A stretch of DNA of 35,796 nt from Bacteroidales bacterium (GTDB lineage Bacteria > Bacteroidota > Bacteroidia > Bacteroidales > Dysgonomonadaceae). Both the position numbers and the translations under genes were made by a program. The number at the start of each line of letters is the position of its first letter. Position 1 is the first letter of the stretch. The notes beneath the pieces are model-generated. The model was not told where the DNA came from, did no database searches, and worked only from the letters and a program-made list of their open reading frames with translations. This document shows, one piece after another, positions 26,179 through 34,919 of this stretch. The DNA lies in contig DUVZ01000142.1 of assembly GCA_012840785.1 (NCBI GenBank), positions 1 through 35,796 on the forward strand. The letters are read 5' to 3'.

Positions 26179-27414
26179 ATGAAACAATTCAAATATCTAG
26201 TAGTTGCACTACTTCTACTATCGTTATGCATAGAAGCAAGTGCTCAAATTGAATCATCAAATGAAGTACGTCCCAAAACCCCCATTATGGGCTGGGCTAG
26301 TTGGAACAACTATCGTGTTGAAATTAATGAAGATATTATTAAAGCTCAAGCAGATGCTATGGTTTCATCGGGTTTGAGAGATGTTGGATACAGCTTTATC
26401 AATATCGACGATGGATTTTATGGTGGTAGAGATGAAGAGGGGAATCTTTTGGCACACCCTGTGAGGTTTCCTAGTGGTATGAAATCGTTGGCACAATATA
26501 TTCACTCAAATGGTTTATATGCTGGCATTTATTCAGACGCAGGCATTAATACCTGTGCCTCTTTTTGGGATAAAGACACTATTGGTGCGGGTATGGGGCT
26601 TTATGGTCACGAAGTGCAAGACTTGACGCTCTATCTGAAAGAGTGGAACTACGATTTCATCAAGGTAGATTGGTGTGGAGGCGAATGGATGGGACTTGAT
26701 GAAGAGGTGCAATATAAGCATATAGCCAATTTGGCGCGGAGCATAAAACCATCGGTTGTTTTCAACATTTGTCGTTGGCAGTTTCCTGGTATATGGGCTA
26801 CACAAGTGGCTGATTCGTGGAGAATATCAGCAGATATAGATAATCAGTTCAGTTCAATACTTGCTATTATTGACCTAAATGCCGATTTGTGGAAATATGC
26901 TTCTTATGGACATTACAACGATATGGATATGTTGCAAGTGGGTCGTGGAATGAGTTACGAAGAAGACAAGGCACACTTCACGATGTGGGCAATGATGCAC
27001 TCTCCCCTACTCTTAGGCAATGATTTGACAAGCTTATCAGACAAAACTATAGAAATAATTACCAATAAAGATATTATTGCTCTTAATCAAACGAACTATG
27101 TATACCAAGCCCGCCGAATGGTTGATTATGGAGACCTGGAAGTTTGGGCTAAGCCATTGATTGACTCTATGAGTGGCGAGGTTGCTGTAGCACTTTTGAA
27201 TCGCTCTGAAGAGTCGCAACCTATCAAGTTTTTATTGGAGCAAGTAGGTTTAGAGGCATCCAAAGGCTATAATATGAAAGATTTGTGGTCGAAAGAAACT
27301 TTTGATACTGCTACAGACCTTGAGGTGATACGCAAAGTACCCTCTCATGGTGTTGTAGTATTAAAGATTAAGGGAGTATCTATTCCTTTTAATGTGTTTC
27401 AGTATAAAGACTAA
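26179..27414 (+). CDS. Alpha-galactosidase-like glycoside hydrolase, family GH27
   Basis: 411 residues with a signal peptide ending near SAQ. GH27 features: PIMGWASWNNY at the start of the barrel, NIDDGFY, the nucleophile aspartate in FIKVDWCGG, and the acid/base aspartate in SWRISADID. A C-terminal antiparallel beta domain follows (VWAKPL...VAVALLNRS). It hydrolyses terminal alpha-galactosides (possibly alpha-N-acetylgalactosaminides, which the family also covers) in the periplasm or outside. No SusC/D partners are nearby. Its promoter box overlaps the channel remnant, suggesting a rearrangement at this junction. Confidence 0.92.
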   Translation: MKQFKYLVVALLLLSLCIEASAQIESSNEVRPKTPIMGWASWNNYRVEINEDIIKAQADAMVSSGLRDVGYSFINIDDGFYGGRDEEGNLLAHPVRFPSGMKSLAQYIHSNGLYAGIYSDAGINTCASFWDKDTIGAGMGLYGHEVQDLTLYLKEWNYDFIKVDWCGGEWMGLDEEVQYKHIANLARSIKPSVVFNICRWQFPGIWATQVADSWRISADIDNQFSSILAIIDLNADLWKYASYGHYNDMDMLQVGRGMSYEEDKAHFTMWAMMHSPLLLGNDLTSLSDKTIEIITNKDIIALNQTNYVYQARRMVDYGDLEVWAKPLIDSMSGEVAVALLNRSEESQPIKFLLEQVGLEASKGYNMKDLWSKETFDTATDLEVIRKVPSHGVVVLKIKGVSIPFNVFQYKD

Positions 27415-27444
27415 AAAAAAGGGACATATCTTTCGATACATCCC
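27413..27444 (-). terminator. Terminator of the SulP gene
   Basis: On the minus strand GGGATGTATC and GATATGTCCC pair (two central mismatches) around a GAAA tetraloop, followed by eight T's. It begins 30 bases past the SulP stop codon. Confidence 0.8.
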
Positions 27445-27473
27445 TCTCTCAAATTTTGTTATGCCTATTGCCG

Positions 27474-29006
27474 CTATTTTACCCTATCCAATGGCAATTT
27501 ATAGGTTGGATCTTCCAATACATTCACCTCAATAATCTTATCAGCATTTTTGAGCAGTCTTTGACAATCTTTGCTTAAGTGTTTTAGTTGTATCTTTTTC
27601 CCTACTTTCATATAGCGCTCTGTTAGCTTGTTGAGGGCTTCAATGGCTGACATATCTACTACACGACTCTCTTTAAAGTCAATTACCACCTCTTGAGGGT
27701 CGTTCAGCACATCAAACTTTTCGTTGAATACCGCAGTAGAACCAAAGAAGAGAGGTCCATATATTTCGTAGTGTTTCACTCCATTCTCGTCGATATGCTT
27801 TCTTGCTCTAATGCGCTTAGCATTGTCCCAAGCAAACACTAGCGCAGAAATTATAACTCCTACAAATACCGCCAATGCAAGGTTTCCTAATACTACTGTT
27901 ACAAGCGTAACCACTACAATTACAAACACATCCGATTTAGGCATTCTATTGAATGTGCGCAAACTTGCCCACTCAAAAGTGCCAATAGCTACCATTATCA
28001 TCACTCCTGTGAGTGCAGCCATTGGTAATTGCTCTATCACTCCCGAACCAAACATCACAAACATTAGGAGCGCCAATGCTGCAACAATTCCCGAAAGTCG
28101 TGCCCTTGCTCCTGACGATATGTTAATTAAGCTCTGTCCAATCATTGCACAACCACCCATACCTGAAAATACCCCAGATAACATATTGGCTACACCTTGC
28201 GCCACAGCTTCTTTGTTGCTACTACCACGGGTTTCTGTTATTTCATCTACAATATTTAGTGTCAACAAGCTTTCGATAAGCCCTACTGCCGCCATAATAG
28301 CTGCATAAGGAAAAATAATGCTTAAAGTTTCAAATGTAAATGGAACATTGGGTAGGTGAAATGGGGGAAAGCCACCTTGAATAGAGGCAATATCACCCAC
28401 AGTATGTGTGTTGATGCCAAATGCCATTACTAACCCAAACACGGTGAGGATTGCTACAAGCGATGCAGGAATTGCCTTGGTTATTTTGGGCAAACCCCAA
28501 ATAATGAGCATGGTAAGAAGCACCAACCCAAGAAGCACAAAGAGTGGTGTACCTGTCAGCCAACTTCCTGTAGGGTCTTTAAATTGGTCGAGTTGTGCCA
28601 TAAATATGATTATTGCCAATCCATTTACAAACCCAAATATTACAGGCTGAGGCACTAGTCGCATCAGCTTACCCAATTTGAGCACACCAGCTAACACTTG
28701 AATAACTCCAGCTAATACAACAGTTGCAAATACATACTCCACACCATGCGATATAGCTAAAGCTACAATTACCACAGCTACAGCACCTGTTGCACCCGAT
28801 ATCATTCCTGGGCGTCCACCAAGAATGGAGGTAACCAATCCCATTACAATGGCAGCATAAAGTCCCGTTAAAGGTGAGAGTCCTGCAATAAGAGCAAATG
28901 CTATTGCTTCGGGAACTAAGGCTAAAGCCACAGTTAACCCAGATAGTATCTCGGTTTTATAATTGATTTTCTATTTGATGTCGAAAATACTTAAAATCTT
29001 TTTCAT
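27474..29006 (-). pseudogene. SulP-family anion transporter with STAS domain, interrupted by an in-frame amber codon at position 12
   Basis: The full frame starts at ATG 29006: MKKILSIFDIK, then TAG at 28971-28973, then KINYKTEILSGLT and on into the normal transporter. Bacteroidota SulP proteins usually begin with exactly such a tail, so TAG probably replaced a CAG glutamine. The rest is intact: ten or more membrane helices beginning ALALVPEAIAFALIAGLSP, and a cytoplasmic STAS domain (about the last 100 residues, FKESRVVDMSAIEAL). After the TAG the first possible start is GTG 28931, which would cut into helix 1 (485 residues). ATC 28967 is the only other option close to the conserved start. 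The substrate may be sulfate, bicarbonate or another anion. Confidence 0.85.
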
Positions 29007-29047
29007 CTGTTGAATAGTTTTGATAACCTAACCCCCACTTGCTAGGA

Positions 29048-29078
29048 GATTTGTGATAGAAGATTTGTGATAGAAGAT
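29048..29078. repeat. Two-copy 14-bp tandem duplication in the SulP leader
   Basis: GATTTGTGATAGAA occurs twice in a row (29048-29061 and 29062-29075), followed by a partial third copy. Confidence 0.7.
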
Positions 29079-29162
29079 ACCTATCAATGTTGATTTTGTT
29101 TTGCAATTACAATCAGTTATTGTTTGATTGATATGCTTTTACCTTTCTTTTTTTTGAAGGCG

Positions 29163-29170
29163 CAAAAATA
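29163..29170 (-). promoter_or_regulatory. Possible -7 box TATTTTTG for SulP
   Basis: The minus strand reads TATTTTTG; a transcript from it would include the 14-bp duplication in its leader. No good -33 element was seen. Confidence 0.4.
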
Positions 29171-29374
29171 GCACTATTAAATGACAATCGGAAATAAAGA
29201 AAAGAAGTTAGGCTATAAGTGGGAGTTAATAATCTGCTTTTTCTTTCAAAAAACGATCTGCTTGGCTCTATAAATCTGCTGTTTTCTGTGTAATATCAAA
29301 CTTGATAATCTATTAACTATTTATAAATGAGGATAACTGCCCTACTCCATTTTATTTATATGCTTAAATTTTAC

Positions 29375-29382
29375 TATCTTTG
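29375..29382 (+). promoter_or_regulatory. -7 promoter box TATCTTTG for ychF
   Basis: Matches TAnnTTTG, 28 bases before the ychF ATG. Confidence 0.55.
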
Positions 29383-29410
29383 CAGGTTCAAAAATTAAAA
29401 CAAATAAATA

Positions 29411-30514
29411 ATGGCATTACAATGCGGTATTGTTGGACTTCCTAATGTAGGTAAGTCTACCCTTTTCAACTGTTTATCGAATGCAAAAGCGCAAGCAGCT
29501 AACTTTGCATTCTGTACTATAGAACCCAATATTGGAGTAATAACTGTTCCAGACGAAAGAATAAATAAATTATCGGAGATAGCTAAGCCACAACGTGTAC
29601 AACCTACTACAGTAGAGATTGTGGATATTGCAGGCTTGGTAAAAGGAGCTAGCAAAGGCGAAGGACTTGGTAATAAGTTTCTTGCTAACATTCGTGAAAC
29701 TGATGCGGTGTTGCACGTGTTGCGTTGCTTCGACGACGAGAATGTAACACACGTTGACGGGAGTGTTAACCCAGTAAGAGACAAAGAGATTATAGATATA
29801 GAGTTGCAACTTAAAGACCTTGAAACAATTGAAGCACGCATCGACCGTGTGGAAAAGATTGCAAGAACTGCCAAGGATAAAGAAGCACAGAGAGCTTTCG
29901 ATATTTACTCAAAGCTACGAGATGCTTTACTTAAAGGGGAGTCTGCTCGTAGTGTTAAATTTGACAATAAAGATGATCATGAAATAGCCAAAGAGTTGTA
30001 TCTGCTAACAGCTAAGCCCGTAATGTATGTTTGTAATGTGGACGAAGAGAGTGCTGTATCTGGCAACAAATATGTGGAGCAAGTGCGTGAAGCTGTGAAG
30101 CACGAGAATGCGCAAATCATTGTTGTAGCAGCCAAAACTGAATCTGAAATTGCAGAGTTGGAAACATACGAAGACCGTCAAGAGTTTCTAGCTGAAATTG
30201 GTTTAGAGGAATCGGGTGTTAACCGATTGATAAAATCGGCTTATCGATTGCTCAACCTTAAAACATATTTTACTGTTGGACCACTAGAGGTGCGTGCATG
30301 GACTTTTGAAGATGGATGGAAAGCACCACAATGTGCGGGTGTTATACATACCGACTTTGAAAAAGGATTTATTCGTGCCGAAGTAATAAAGTATGAAGAT
30401 TTTATCAGCTATGGCTCAGAGAATGCGGTAAAGGAAGCTGGGAAAATGAGTGTAGAGGGAAAAGAGTATGTGGTGCAGGATGGAGATGTTATGCATTTTA
30501 GATTTAATGTTTAG
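29411..30514 (+). CDS. ychF: Redox-regulated ATPase YchF (Obg family)
   Basis: 367 residues. G1 is GLPNVGKSTLFN at residues 8-19 and G3 is VDIAGLVKGASKGEGLG. The usual NKxD motif is replaced by the family-specific NVDEE, which explains its preference for ATP over GTP. An insertion helical domain and a C-terminal TGS domain (NLKTYFTVGPLEVRAWTF...GWKAPQCAGVIHTDFEKGFIRAEVI) complete it. It is a ribosome-associated conserved ATPase. It has its own promoter box and a GC-rich terminator. Confidence 0.97.
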   Translation: MALQCGIVGLPNVGKSTLFNCLSNAKAQAANFAFCTIEPNIGVITVPDERINKLSEIAKPQRVQPTTVEIVDIAGLVKGASKGEGLGNKFLANIRETDAVLHVLRCFDDENVTHVDGSVNPVRDKEIIDIELQLKDLETIEARIDRVEKIARTAKDKEAQRAFDIYSKLRDALLKGESARSVKFDNKDDHEIAKELYLLTAKPVMYVCNVDEESAVSGNKYVEQVREAVKHENAQIIVVAAKTESEIAELETYEDRQEFLAEIGLEESGVNRLIKSAYRLLNLKTYFTVGPLEVRAWTFEDGWKAPQCAGVIHTDFEKGFIRAEVIKYEDFISYGSENAVKEAGKMSVEGKEYVVQDGDVMHFRFNV

Positions 30515-30584
30515 TTCTCGCAGCAAAGTGTGTTTCTTGTAAAGGCAATAAAACGCTAACAAGAGATTTGATATAAATAGAGTA

Positions 30585-30615
30585 GGGGGTATCACTTTTT
30601 GTGCGCCCCCTTTTC
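30585..30615 (+). terminator. Terminator of ychF
   Basis: GGGGG and CCCCC pair with an inner CAC/GTG stem around a T-rich loop, followed by TTTTCT. It lies 70 bases past the ychF stop codon. Confidence 0.7.
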
Positions 30616-30623
30616 TATTTCAT

Positions 30624-31289
30624 TTAAAGCACTTTTCTCAACTCATCTCTCTTTAATACTGTTATCTGTCGTTTGTCGATAGCTATCACCCCTTGTTCAA
30701 CCAATTCGCTTATCGAACGGGCTAGAGAAGGACGCTGCACACCAAAATACTCTGCCAATTGTGTGCGGTTTCTTTTAAGTATAAAGCTGTTTTTCTCTTC
30801 TGTGGTATGTTCCAAAATAAAGAGCGAAAGCTTTCCTTTAATGCTTTTGATGGATATCATTTGTAGTTTTTGTGACAAAAACACGCTCATATTAGAATTC
30901 AATCTCAGAAAATTGCTCAACAAGGTTTCGTTTCTCATCATTTCGTTCAACCATACATCCTTTGGAATCAACAAGAAATGACACTCCTCAATGGTAATTA
31001 CATCTACAGGGAAACGATTGTTTTGTGCAAACATAAATGCAGGAGCTAGTGGACGTACCGCATCAATAAACTCTATTTCTAGCAGATTACCTTCTTGCGT
31101 AATCATCTCGGTACGCACAGTTCCTTTCACTAATAGGTATAGGTGTTTTATCTCATCGCCTTGTCTAGCAACAGTTTCGCCTTTCCCAACTATTTTTCTA
31201 TTGCTCACCAATCGGTTAAGAAAAGCTTTCTGTTCGGCTCTGTCTATTTCTGTAAATAGGGGGCATGTGGAGATATCGTAATCAAGCAT
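30624..31289 (-). CDS. Crp/Fnr-family transcription regulator (HcpR-like)
   Basis: 221 residues from ATG 31289. The longer frame to 31319 starts with TTG inside a -7 box, so it is rejected. The N-terminal cyclic-nucleotide-binding-type barrel (KGETVARQGDEIKHLYLLVKGTV) and a dimer helix (FLSQKLQMISIKSIKGKLSLFIL) precede a C-terminal winged HTH (RTQLAEYFGVQRPSLARSISELVEQGVIAI). No N-terminal FNR-type cysteine cluster is seen. The divergent neighbour is hcp. This arrangement matches HcpR regulators, which sense NO and induce the hybrid cluster protein in Bacteroidota and other anaerobes. The effector is inferred from context. Confidence 0.85.
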   Translation of the reverse strand: MLDYDISTCPLFTEIDRAEQKAFLNRLVSNRKIVGKGETVARQGDEIKHLYLLVKGTVRTEMITQEGNLLEIEFIDAVRPLAPAFMFAQNNRFPVDVITIEECHFLLIPKDVWLNEMMRNETLLSNFLRLNSNMSVFLSQKLQMISIKSIKGKLSLFILEHTTEEKNSFILKRNRTQLAEYFGVQRPSLARSISELVEQGVIAIDKRQITVLKRDELRKVL

Positions 31290-31316
31290 ACTCAAAATGT
31301 TGTTTGTTTGGTTTAT

Positions 31317-31324
31317 CAAAGATA
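31317..31324 (-). promoter_or_regulatory. -7 box TATCTTTG of the Crp/Fnr gene
   Basis: The minus strand reads TATCTTTG, 27 bases before ATG 31289. Confidence 0.5.
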
Positions 31325-31369
31325 AGGAAGTTACCTACTTTAACATATAAATAACTGTTAATTATCAGA

Positions 31370-31389
31370 TGTGTAACTTGTGTTACACA
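31370..31389. promoter_or_regulatory. Perfect palindrome TGTGTAAC-N4-GTTACACA, probable Crp/Fnr operator
   Basis: An 8-bp perfect inverted repeat with a 4-base spacer, in the regulator-hcp divergent region. Its centre is about 41-43 bases before the transcription start predicted from the hcp -7 box, the classic position for a class II Crp/Fnr activator. Confidence 0.75.
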
Positions 31390-31408
31390 TTTAGGTAATT
31401 GTATTTGA

Positions 31409-31416
31409 TACATTTG
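31409..31416 (+). promoter_or_regulatory. -7 promoter box TACATTTG for hcp
   Basis: Matches TAnnTTTG; the place of the -33 element is taken by the end of the operator palindrome, as expected for an activator-dependent promoter. Confidence 0.6.
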
Positions 31417-31468
31417 CATCAGAATAAAGGATTAGATAGTTATTAAACTCAATAAAAAATATAACACT

Positions 31469-33127
31469 ATGAGTAAAATGTTTTGTTACCAATGTCAAGA
31501 AACCGCTAAAAATGAAGGTTGCACCGTGAGAGGCGTGTGCGGAAAAACAGCAGATGTAGCCAATATGCAAGATTTGTTGATGTATTTGTGTAAAGGAATC
31601 TCGCACTACACTGTGCGTTTAAGAGCAAATGGGGTAGAGGTGTCTGAAATAAATAAATTTATTGTAGATAGTCTGTTTATGACTATTACCAACGCCAACT
31701 TCGATTTAAACAGATTTAAAGTTCGCATGTACATTGCTTATGAAATGCGCAATGCTGCAAAGAAAAAACTGCAAGAGTTAGGTGTAAACATCGACGATAT
31801 CACATACTCTGGTGTACATTGGATGGGTGAAACTGAAGAAGAGATGTTTGATAAAGCTCTTGAAGTGGGTGTGCTTGCTACTGAAAACGAAGATATTCGT
31901 TCGCTACGTGAGTTAACAATCTACGGATTGAAAGGAATGGCAGCTTATGCTGAGCATGCTTTTAATTTAGGCTTCGAAGACAATGAAATATATGCTTTTA
32001 TCCAACAAGCATTGGTGGATACAACAAACGACAACTTAAATGCCGATGAATTAACTCAGCTAGTATTAAAAACTGGTGAGGTTGGTGTAAAAGCAATGGC
32101 TTTGCTTGACAGTGCTAATACTGGTAGTTATGGTCATCCCGTAATATCGAAAGTTAGTTTAGGTGTTCGCAACAATCCTGGCATCCTTATCAGTGGGCAC
32201 GACATGAAAGATATGGAAGAGCTGCTAAAGCAAACCGAAGGAACAGGTGTAGATGTATATACACACAGCGAAATGTTGCCTGCTAACTATTATCCTGCAT
32301 TCAAAAAATACGACCACTTTGTGGGTAACTACGGTGGTTCTTGGTGGCAGCAAACCAAAGATTTTGAAACATTTAATGGCGTAGTTTTATTTACTACTAA
32401 CTGTATAGTTCCACCTTTGAGAAGCTCAACTTATGCCGATAGAGTTTATACAACAGGTGCATCTGGATTTGAAGGTTTCCCACATATAGCAGATAGAGAA
32501 GATGGCAAGACAAAAGACTTCTCGGCATTGATAGAGCATGCAAAAAAATGTGAGGCTCCTATAGAGATCGAAACTGGAGAAATAGTTGGTGGTTTTGCAC
32601 ACAACCAAGTGGCAGCTCTTTCTAGTCAAGTAGTTGAAGCTGTGAAAACAGGAGCTATCCGCAAGTTCTTTGTGATGGCCGGATGTGATGGACGCATGAA
32701 AGGTAGAAGCTACTATACAGAGTTTGCTCAAAAACTACCACAAGATACAGTAATTCTTACTGCAGGCTGTGCAAAATACAGGTACAACAAATTGGAACTT
32801 GGCGATATCAATGGTATACCTCGTGTTTTAGACGCTGGGCAGTGCAACGATAGTTATTCATTGGTAAAAATAGCATTAAGCTTGCAAGAAGCCTTTGGTT
32901 TAGATAGTTTAAACGATTTGCCAATTGCCTACAACATTGCATGGTATGAGCAGAAAGCTGTGATTGTATTATTAGCATTGCTATCACTAGGAGTAAAGAA
33001 TATTCATTTAGGACCCACATTGCCTGCTTTCTTATCTCCAAACATCGTGAATGTTTTAGTAAACAATTTTGCTCTTTCAGGCATTACATCAGTAGATGAA
33101 GACATGAAGGTTCTACTAGGTGCTTAA
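31469..33127 (+). CDS. hcp: Hydroxylamine reductase / hybrid cluster protein
   Basis: 552 residues. The N-terminal cysteines C6-x2-C9-x8-C18-x5-C24 bind the cubane cluster with class I spacing. The hybrid-cluster ligands appear further on: [10 protein letters not shown] region, [25 protein letters not shown] and the late acidic motif. HCP reduces NO to N2O (and hydroxylamine in vitro) in anaerobes. It is divergent from an HcpR-like regulator and preceded by its likely operator. A hairpin follows, so the cupin and DUF438 genes may be only partly on the same transcript. Confidence 0.96.
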   Translation: MSKMFCYQCQETAKNEGCTVRGVCGKTADVANMQDLLMYLCKGISHYTVRLRANGVEVSEINKFIVDSLFMTITNANFDLNRFKVRMYIAYEMRNAAKKKLQELGVNIDDITYSGVHWMGETEEEMFDKALEVGVLATENEDIRSLRELTIYGLKGMAAYAEHAFNLGFEDNEIYAFIQQALVDTTNDNLNADELTQLVLKTGEVGVKAMALLDSANTGSYGHPVISKVSLGVRNNPGILISGHDMKDMEELLKQTEGTGVDVYTHSEMLPANYYPAFKKYDHFVGNYGGSWWQQTKDFETFNGVVLFTTNCIVPPLRSSTYADRVYTTGASGFEGFPHIADREDGKTKDFSALIEHAKKCEAPIEIETGEIVGGFAHNQVAALSSQVVEAVKTGAIRKFFVMAGCDGRMKGRSYYTEFAQKLPQDTVILTAGCAKYRYNKLELGDINGIPRVLDAGQCNDSYSLVKIALSLQEAFGLDSLNDLPIAYNIAWYEQKAVIVLLALLSLGVKNIHLGPTLPAFLSPNIVNVLVNNFALSGITSVDEDMKVLLGA

Positions 33128-33152
33128 CATTATCTTTAATTAAACTTATTGA

Positions 33153-33200
33153 AGCATGTGGCATTGGTGTAGGAATCGCTTATTGTCACATGCTCTTTTT
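33153..33200 (+). terminator. Terminator or attenuator after hcp
   Basis: AGCATGTG (33153-33160) pairs perfectly with CACATGCT (33187-33194), followed by CTTTTT. The 26-base loop is long. It stands between hcp and the cupin gene. Confidence 0.6.
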
Positions 33201-33226
33201 AATTAACAGGTAAAATATTTATAATT

Positions 33227-33550
33227 ATGGCAACATTTGATACATCAAAAATATTTGCAATGGATAAATCCATTGAATATACTTCAGGAGGAATAGTTAG
33301 CAAACTAATAGTAAATAGTAAGGGAGGCAATGTAACGCTGTTCTCTTTCGATAAAGGGCAATCTCTTGCTGAACATAGTGCTTCGTATGATGCATTGGTG
33401 CAGGTGATTGACGGAGAAGTTGAAATTACTATTGACGCTAAACCTCACATCTTGAAAAAAGGCGATAGCATTATTATGCCTGCCAATGTGCCTCATGCAG
33501 TAAATGCTGTGGAGTCTTTTAAAATGATACTAACAATGATAAAAAACTAG
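33227..33550 (+). CDS. Small cupin-domain protein
   Basis: 107 residues with one cupin barrel: LAEHSASYDALVQVIDGEVEITIDAK...GDSIIMPANVPHAVNA. The first motif keeps a His and Glu in the metal positions (EHS...E), and the second has the PHAV histidine. Single-domain cupins often accompany hcp and Crp/Fnr genes in anaerobic Bacteroidota. A role in nitrosative or oxidative stress is inferred from position. It is 7 bases upstream of the DUF438 gene, which suggests an operon. Confidence 0.85.
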   Translation: MATFDTSKIFAMDKSIEYTSGGIVSKLIVNSKGGNVTLFSFDKGQSLAEHSASYDALVQVIDGEVEITIDAKPHILKKGDSIIMPANVPHAVNAVESFKMILTMIKN

Positions 33551-33557
33551 ATATACT

Positions 33558-34793
33558 ATGAGTGAATTTATAAACAACTCTTCACTTCGTAAGGAAAAAC
33601 TACGCAACCTGCTGCTGAGAGTGCATGCTGGTGAAAACATCGATTCTATTCGCCAAGAACTGATTGAAGCTCTTACCAATATACCCTACAACGAGGTAGT
33701 GGAAGTAGAGCAAGAGATGATTGACGATAAAGTATTGACAGAAGAAGAGATTCTTCAGTTTTGTGATATACATACAGATATCTTAGATGGAAAAATTGAC
33801 CAAAGTGGTGCAAAAACAATTCCTGCTGGTCATCCTGTAGATACTTTTCAGAAAGAAAACGTGGCTTTAAAGAGCGAAACAGAGAAAGCTTATGGCTTAA
33901 TTAAGTCTGTTAAAGACCTCACAAATGACAAGCTGCCAGGCTTTGTAATACAGATGCGTACCATCTTTAATGCACTTTCGGATATAGATAAACATTATAA
34001 AAGAAAAGAGTTTCTTTTATTTCCTTATATGGAGAAACATCTTATCACCGGTCCACCCACAGTTATGTGGGGAAAGCACGATGAGTTGAGAGGTTTCCTA
34101 AACATTGCTATTAAAGAACTAGAGGGTTCTATTACAACTGTAGAGCAAATGCAATCAATAATTGAGAAACATCTCAATATTGTGCTCGAATTGGTTGATG
34201 GCATGATAATGAAGGAGGAGGAAATTCTTTTCCCTATGGCTATGGATACCCTTACCGAAGAGGAGTGGTTCAGAATATATTCAGAGACTTTGGAGTTTGG
34301 CTTTTGCCTTATCGACCCCGAAGACGAATGGAAACCAACTGGTGTAACAATAGAGAAGCAAGAGTATATAGAGGCAGGTGCCATTCAGCTATCTTCAGGG
34401 TCGTTCGATGTTCAGCAACTAGAGGCTCTGTTCTTGCATCTCCCCATAGATATTACTTTTGTGGATGCAAATGATAAAGTTGCCTTCTTCTCACATAGTC
34501 CTAAAAGAGTATTCGAGCGTAATCGTTCTATTATTGGGCGCGATGTGAGTATGTGTCATCCACCAGGAAGTGTTCATATTGTTGAGCAAATTATTGCAGA
34601 CTTCAAAAGTGGGAAAGAGAACAAAGCAGTCTTTTGGATGTCTAACTTCCAAGGAAGGTTCATCTATATAGAATTTTCGGCTGTGAGGGACAAAGAGAAC
34701 AACTATTTGGGGATTGTTGAAATTACACAAGACATAACCAAAATGCGCCAGCTAGAAGGAGATCAGCGATTGCTCTCTTACGAAAAGAAGTAA
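33558..34793 (+). CDS. DUF438 - hemerythrin - PAS protein
   Basis: 411 residues in three parts. Residues 1-75 are the DUF438 domain (REKLRNLLLRVHAGENIDSI). About 80-245 is a hemerythrin HHE-type helical bundle with candidate iron ligands H/E in DIDKHYKRKEFLLFPYMEK, WGKHDELR, EKHLNIVLELVDGMIMKEEEILFP. About 280-405 is a PAS domain (THVDANDKVAFFSH-like ITFVDANDKVAFF...IGRDVSMCHPPGSVHIVEQI). Such proteins are thought to sense or repair in response to NO or O2, comparable with YtfE/RIC. It completes the regulator-hcp-cupin locus. Confidence 0.88.
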   Translation: MSEFINNSSLRKEKLRNLLLRVHAGENIDSIRQELIEALTNIPYNEVVEVEQEMIDDKVLTEEEILQFCDIHTDILDGKIDQSGAKTIPAGHPVDTFQKENVALKSETEKAYGLIKSVKDLTNDKLPGFVIQMRTIFNALSDIDKHYKRKEFLLFPYMEKHLITGPPTVMWGKHDELRGFLNIAIKELEGSITTVEQMQSIIEKHLNIVLELVDGMIMKEEEILFPMAMDTLTEEEWFRIYSETLEFGFCLIDPEDEWKPTGVTIEKQEYIEAGAIQLSSGSFDVQQLEALFLHLPIDITFVDANDKVAFFSHSPKRVFERNRSIIGRDVSMCHPPGSVHIVEQIIADFKSGKENKAVFWMSNFQGRFIYIEFSAVRDKENNYLGIVEITQDITKMRQLEGDQRLLSYEKK

Positions 34794-34860
34794 TATCTTG
34801 AAGAGAGATAATTTATTATGTCTCTACTATTGACATAACAATAATTGAAAACTATATATT

Positions 34861-34896
34861 TATAGCAGTGTTTCTAACGAAATACTGCTATATTTG
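34861..34896 (+). promoter_or_regulatory. -7 box TATATTTG overlapped by a 9-bp inverted repeat
   Basis: TATATTTG at 34889-34896 matches TAnnTTTG, 24 bases before ATG 34920. TATAGCAGT (34861-34869) and ACTGCTATA (34884-34892) are perfect inverted repeats whose right arm overlaps the box, suggesting an operator. Confidence 0.5.
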
Positions 34897-34919
34897 TATG
34901 TAACAAAAAATTTAATAGT

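Larger units (their letters stand above)
29007..29410. other. Divergent intergenic region between SulP and ychF
   Basis: It contains a minus-strand TATTTTTG box at 29163-29170 (leader about 160 bases before ATG 29006), a short tandem duplication at 29048-29078, and the ychF -7 box at 29375-29382. No riboswitch or RNA gene was recognised. Confidence 0.5.

Noticed and set aside
31290-31319. Longer TTG start for the Crp/Fnr regulator
   Set aside because: The TTG overlaps the -7 box; ATG 31289 gives a normal family length.
34802-34826. Terminator after the DUF438 gene
   Set aside because: AGAGAGATAAT and ATTATGTCTCT can pair, but the loop is almost nil and no T run follows.
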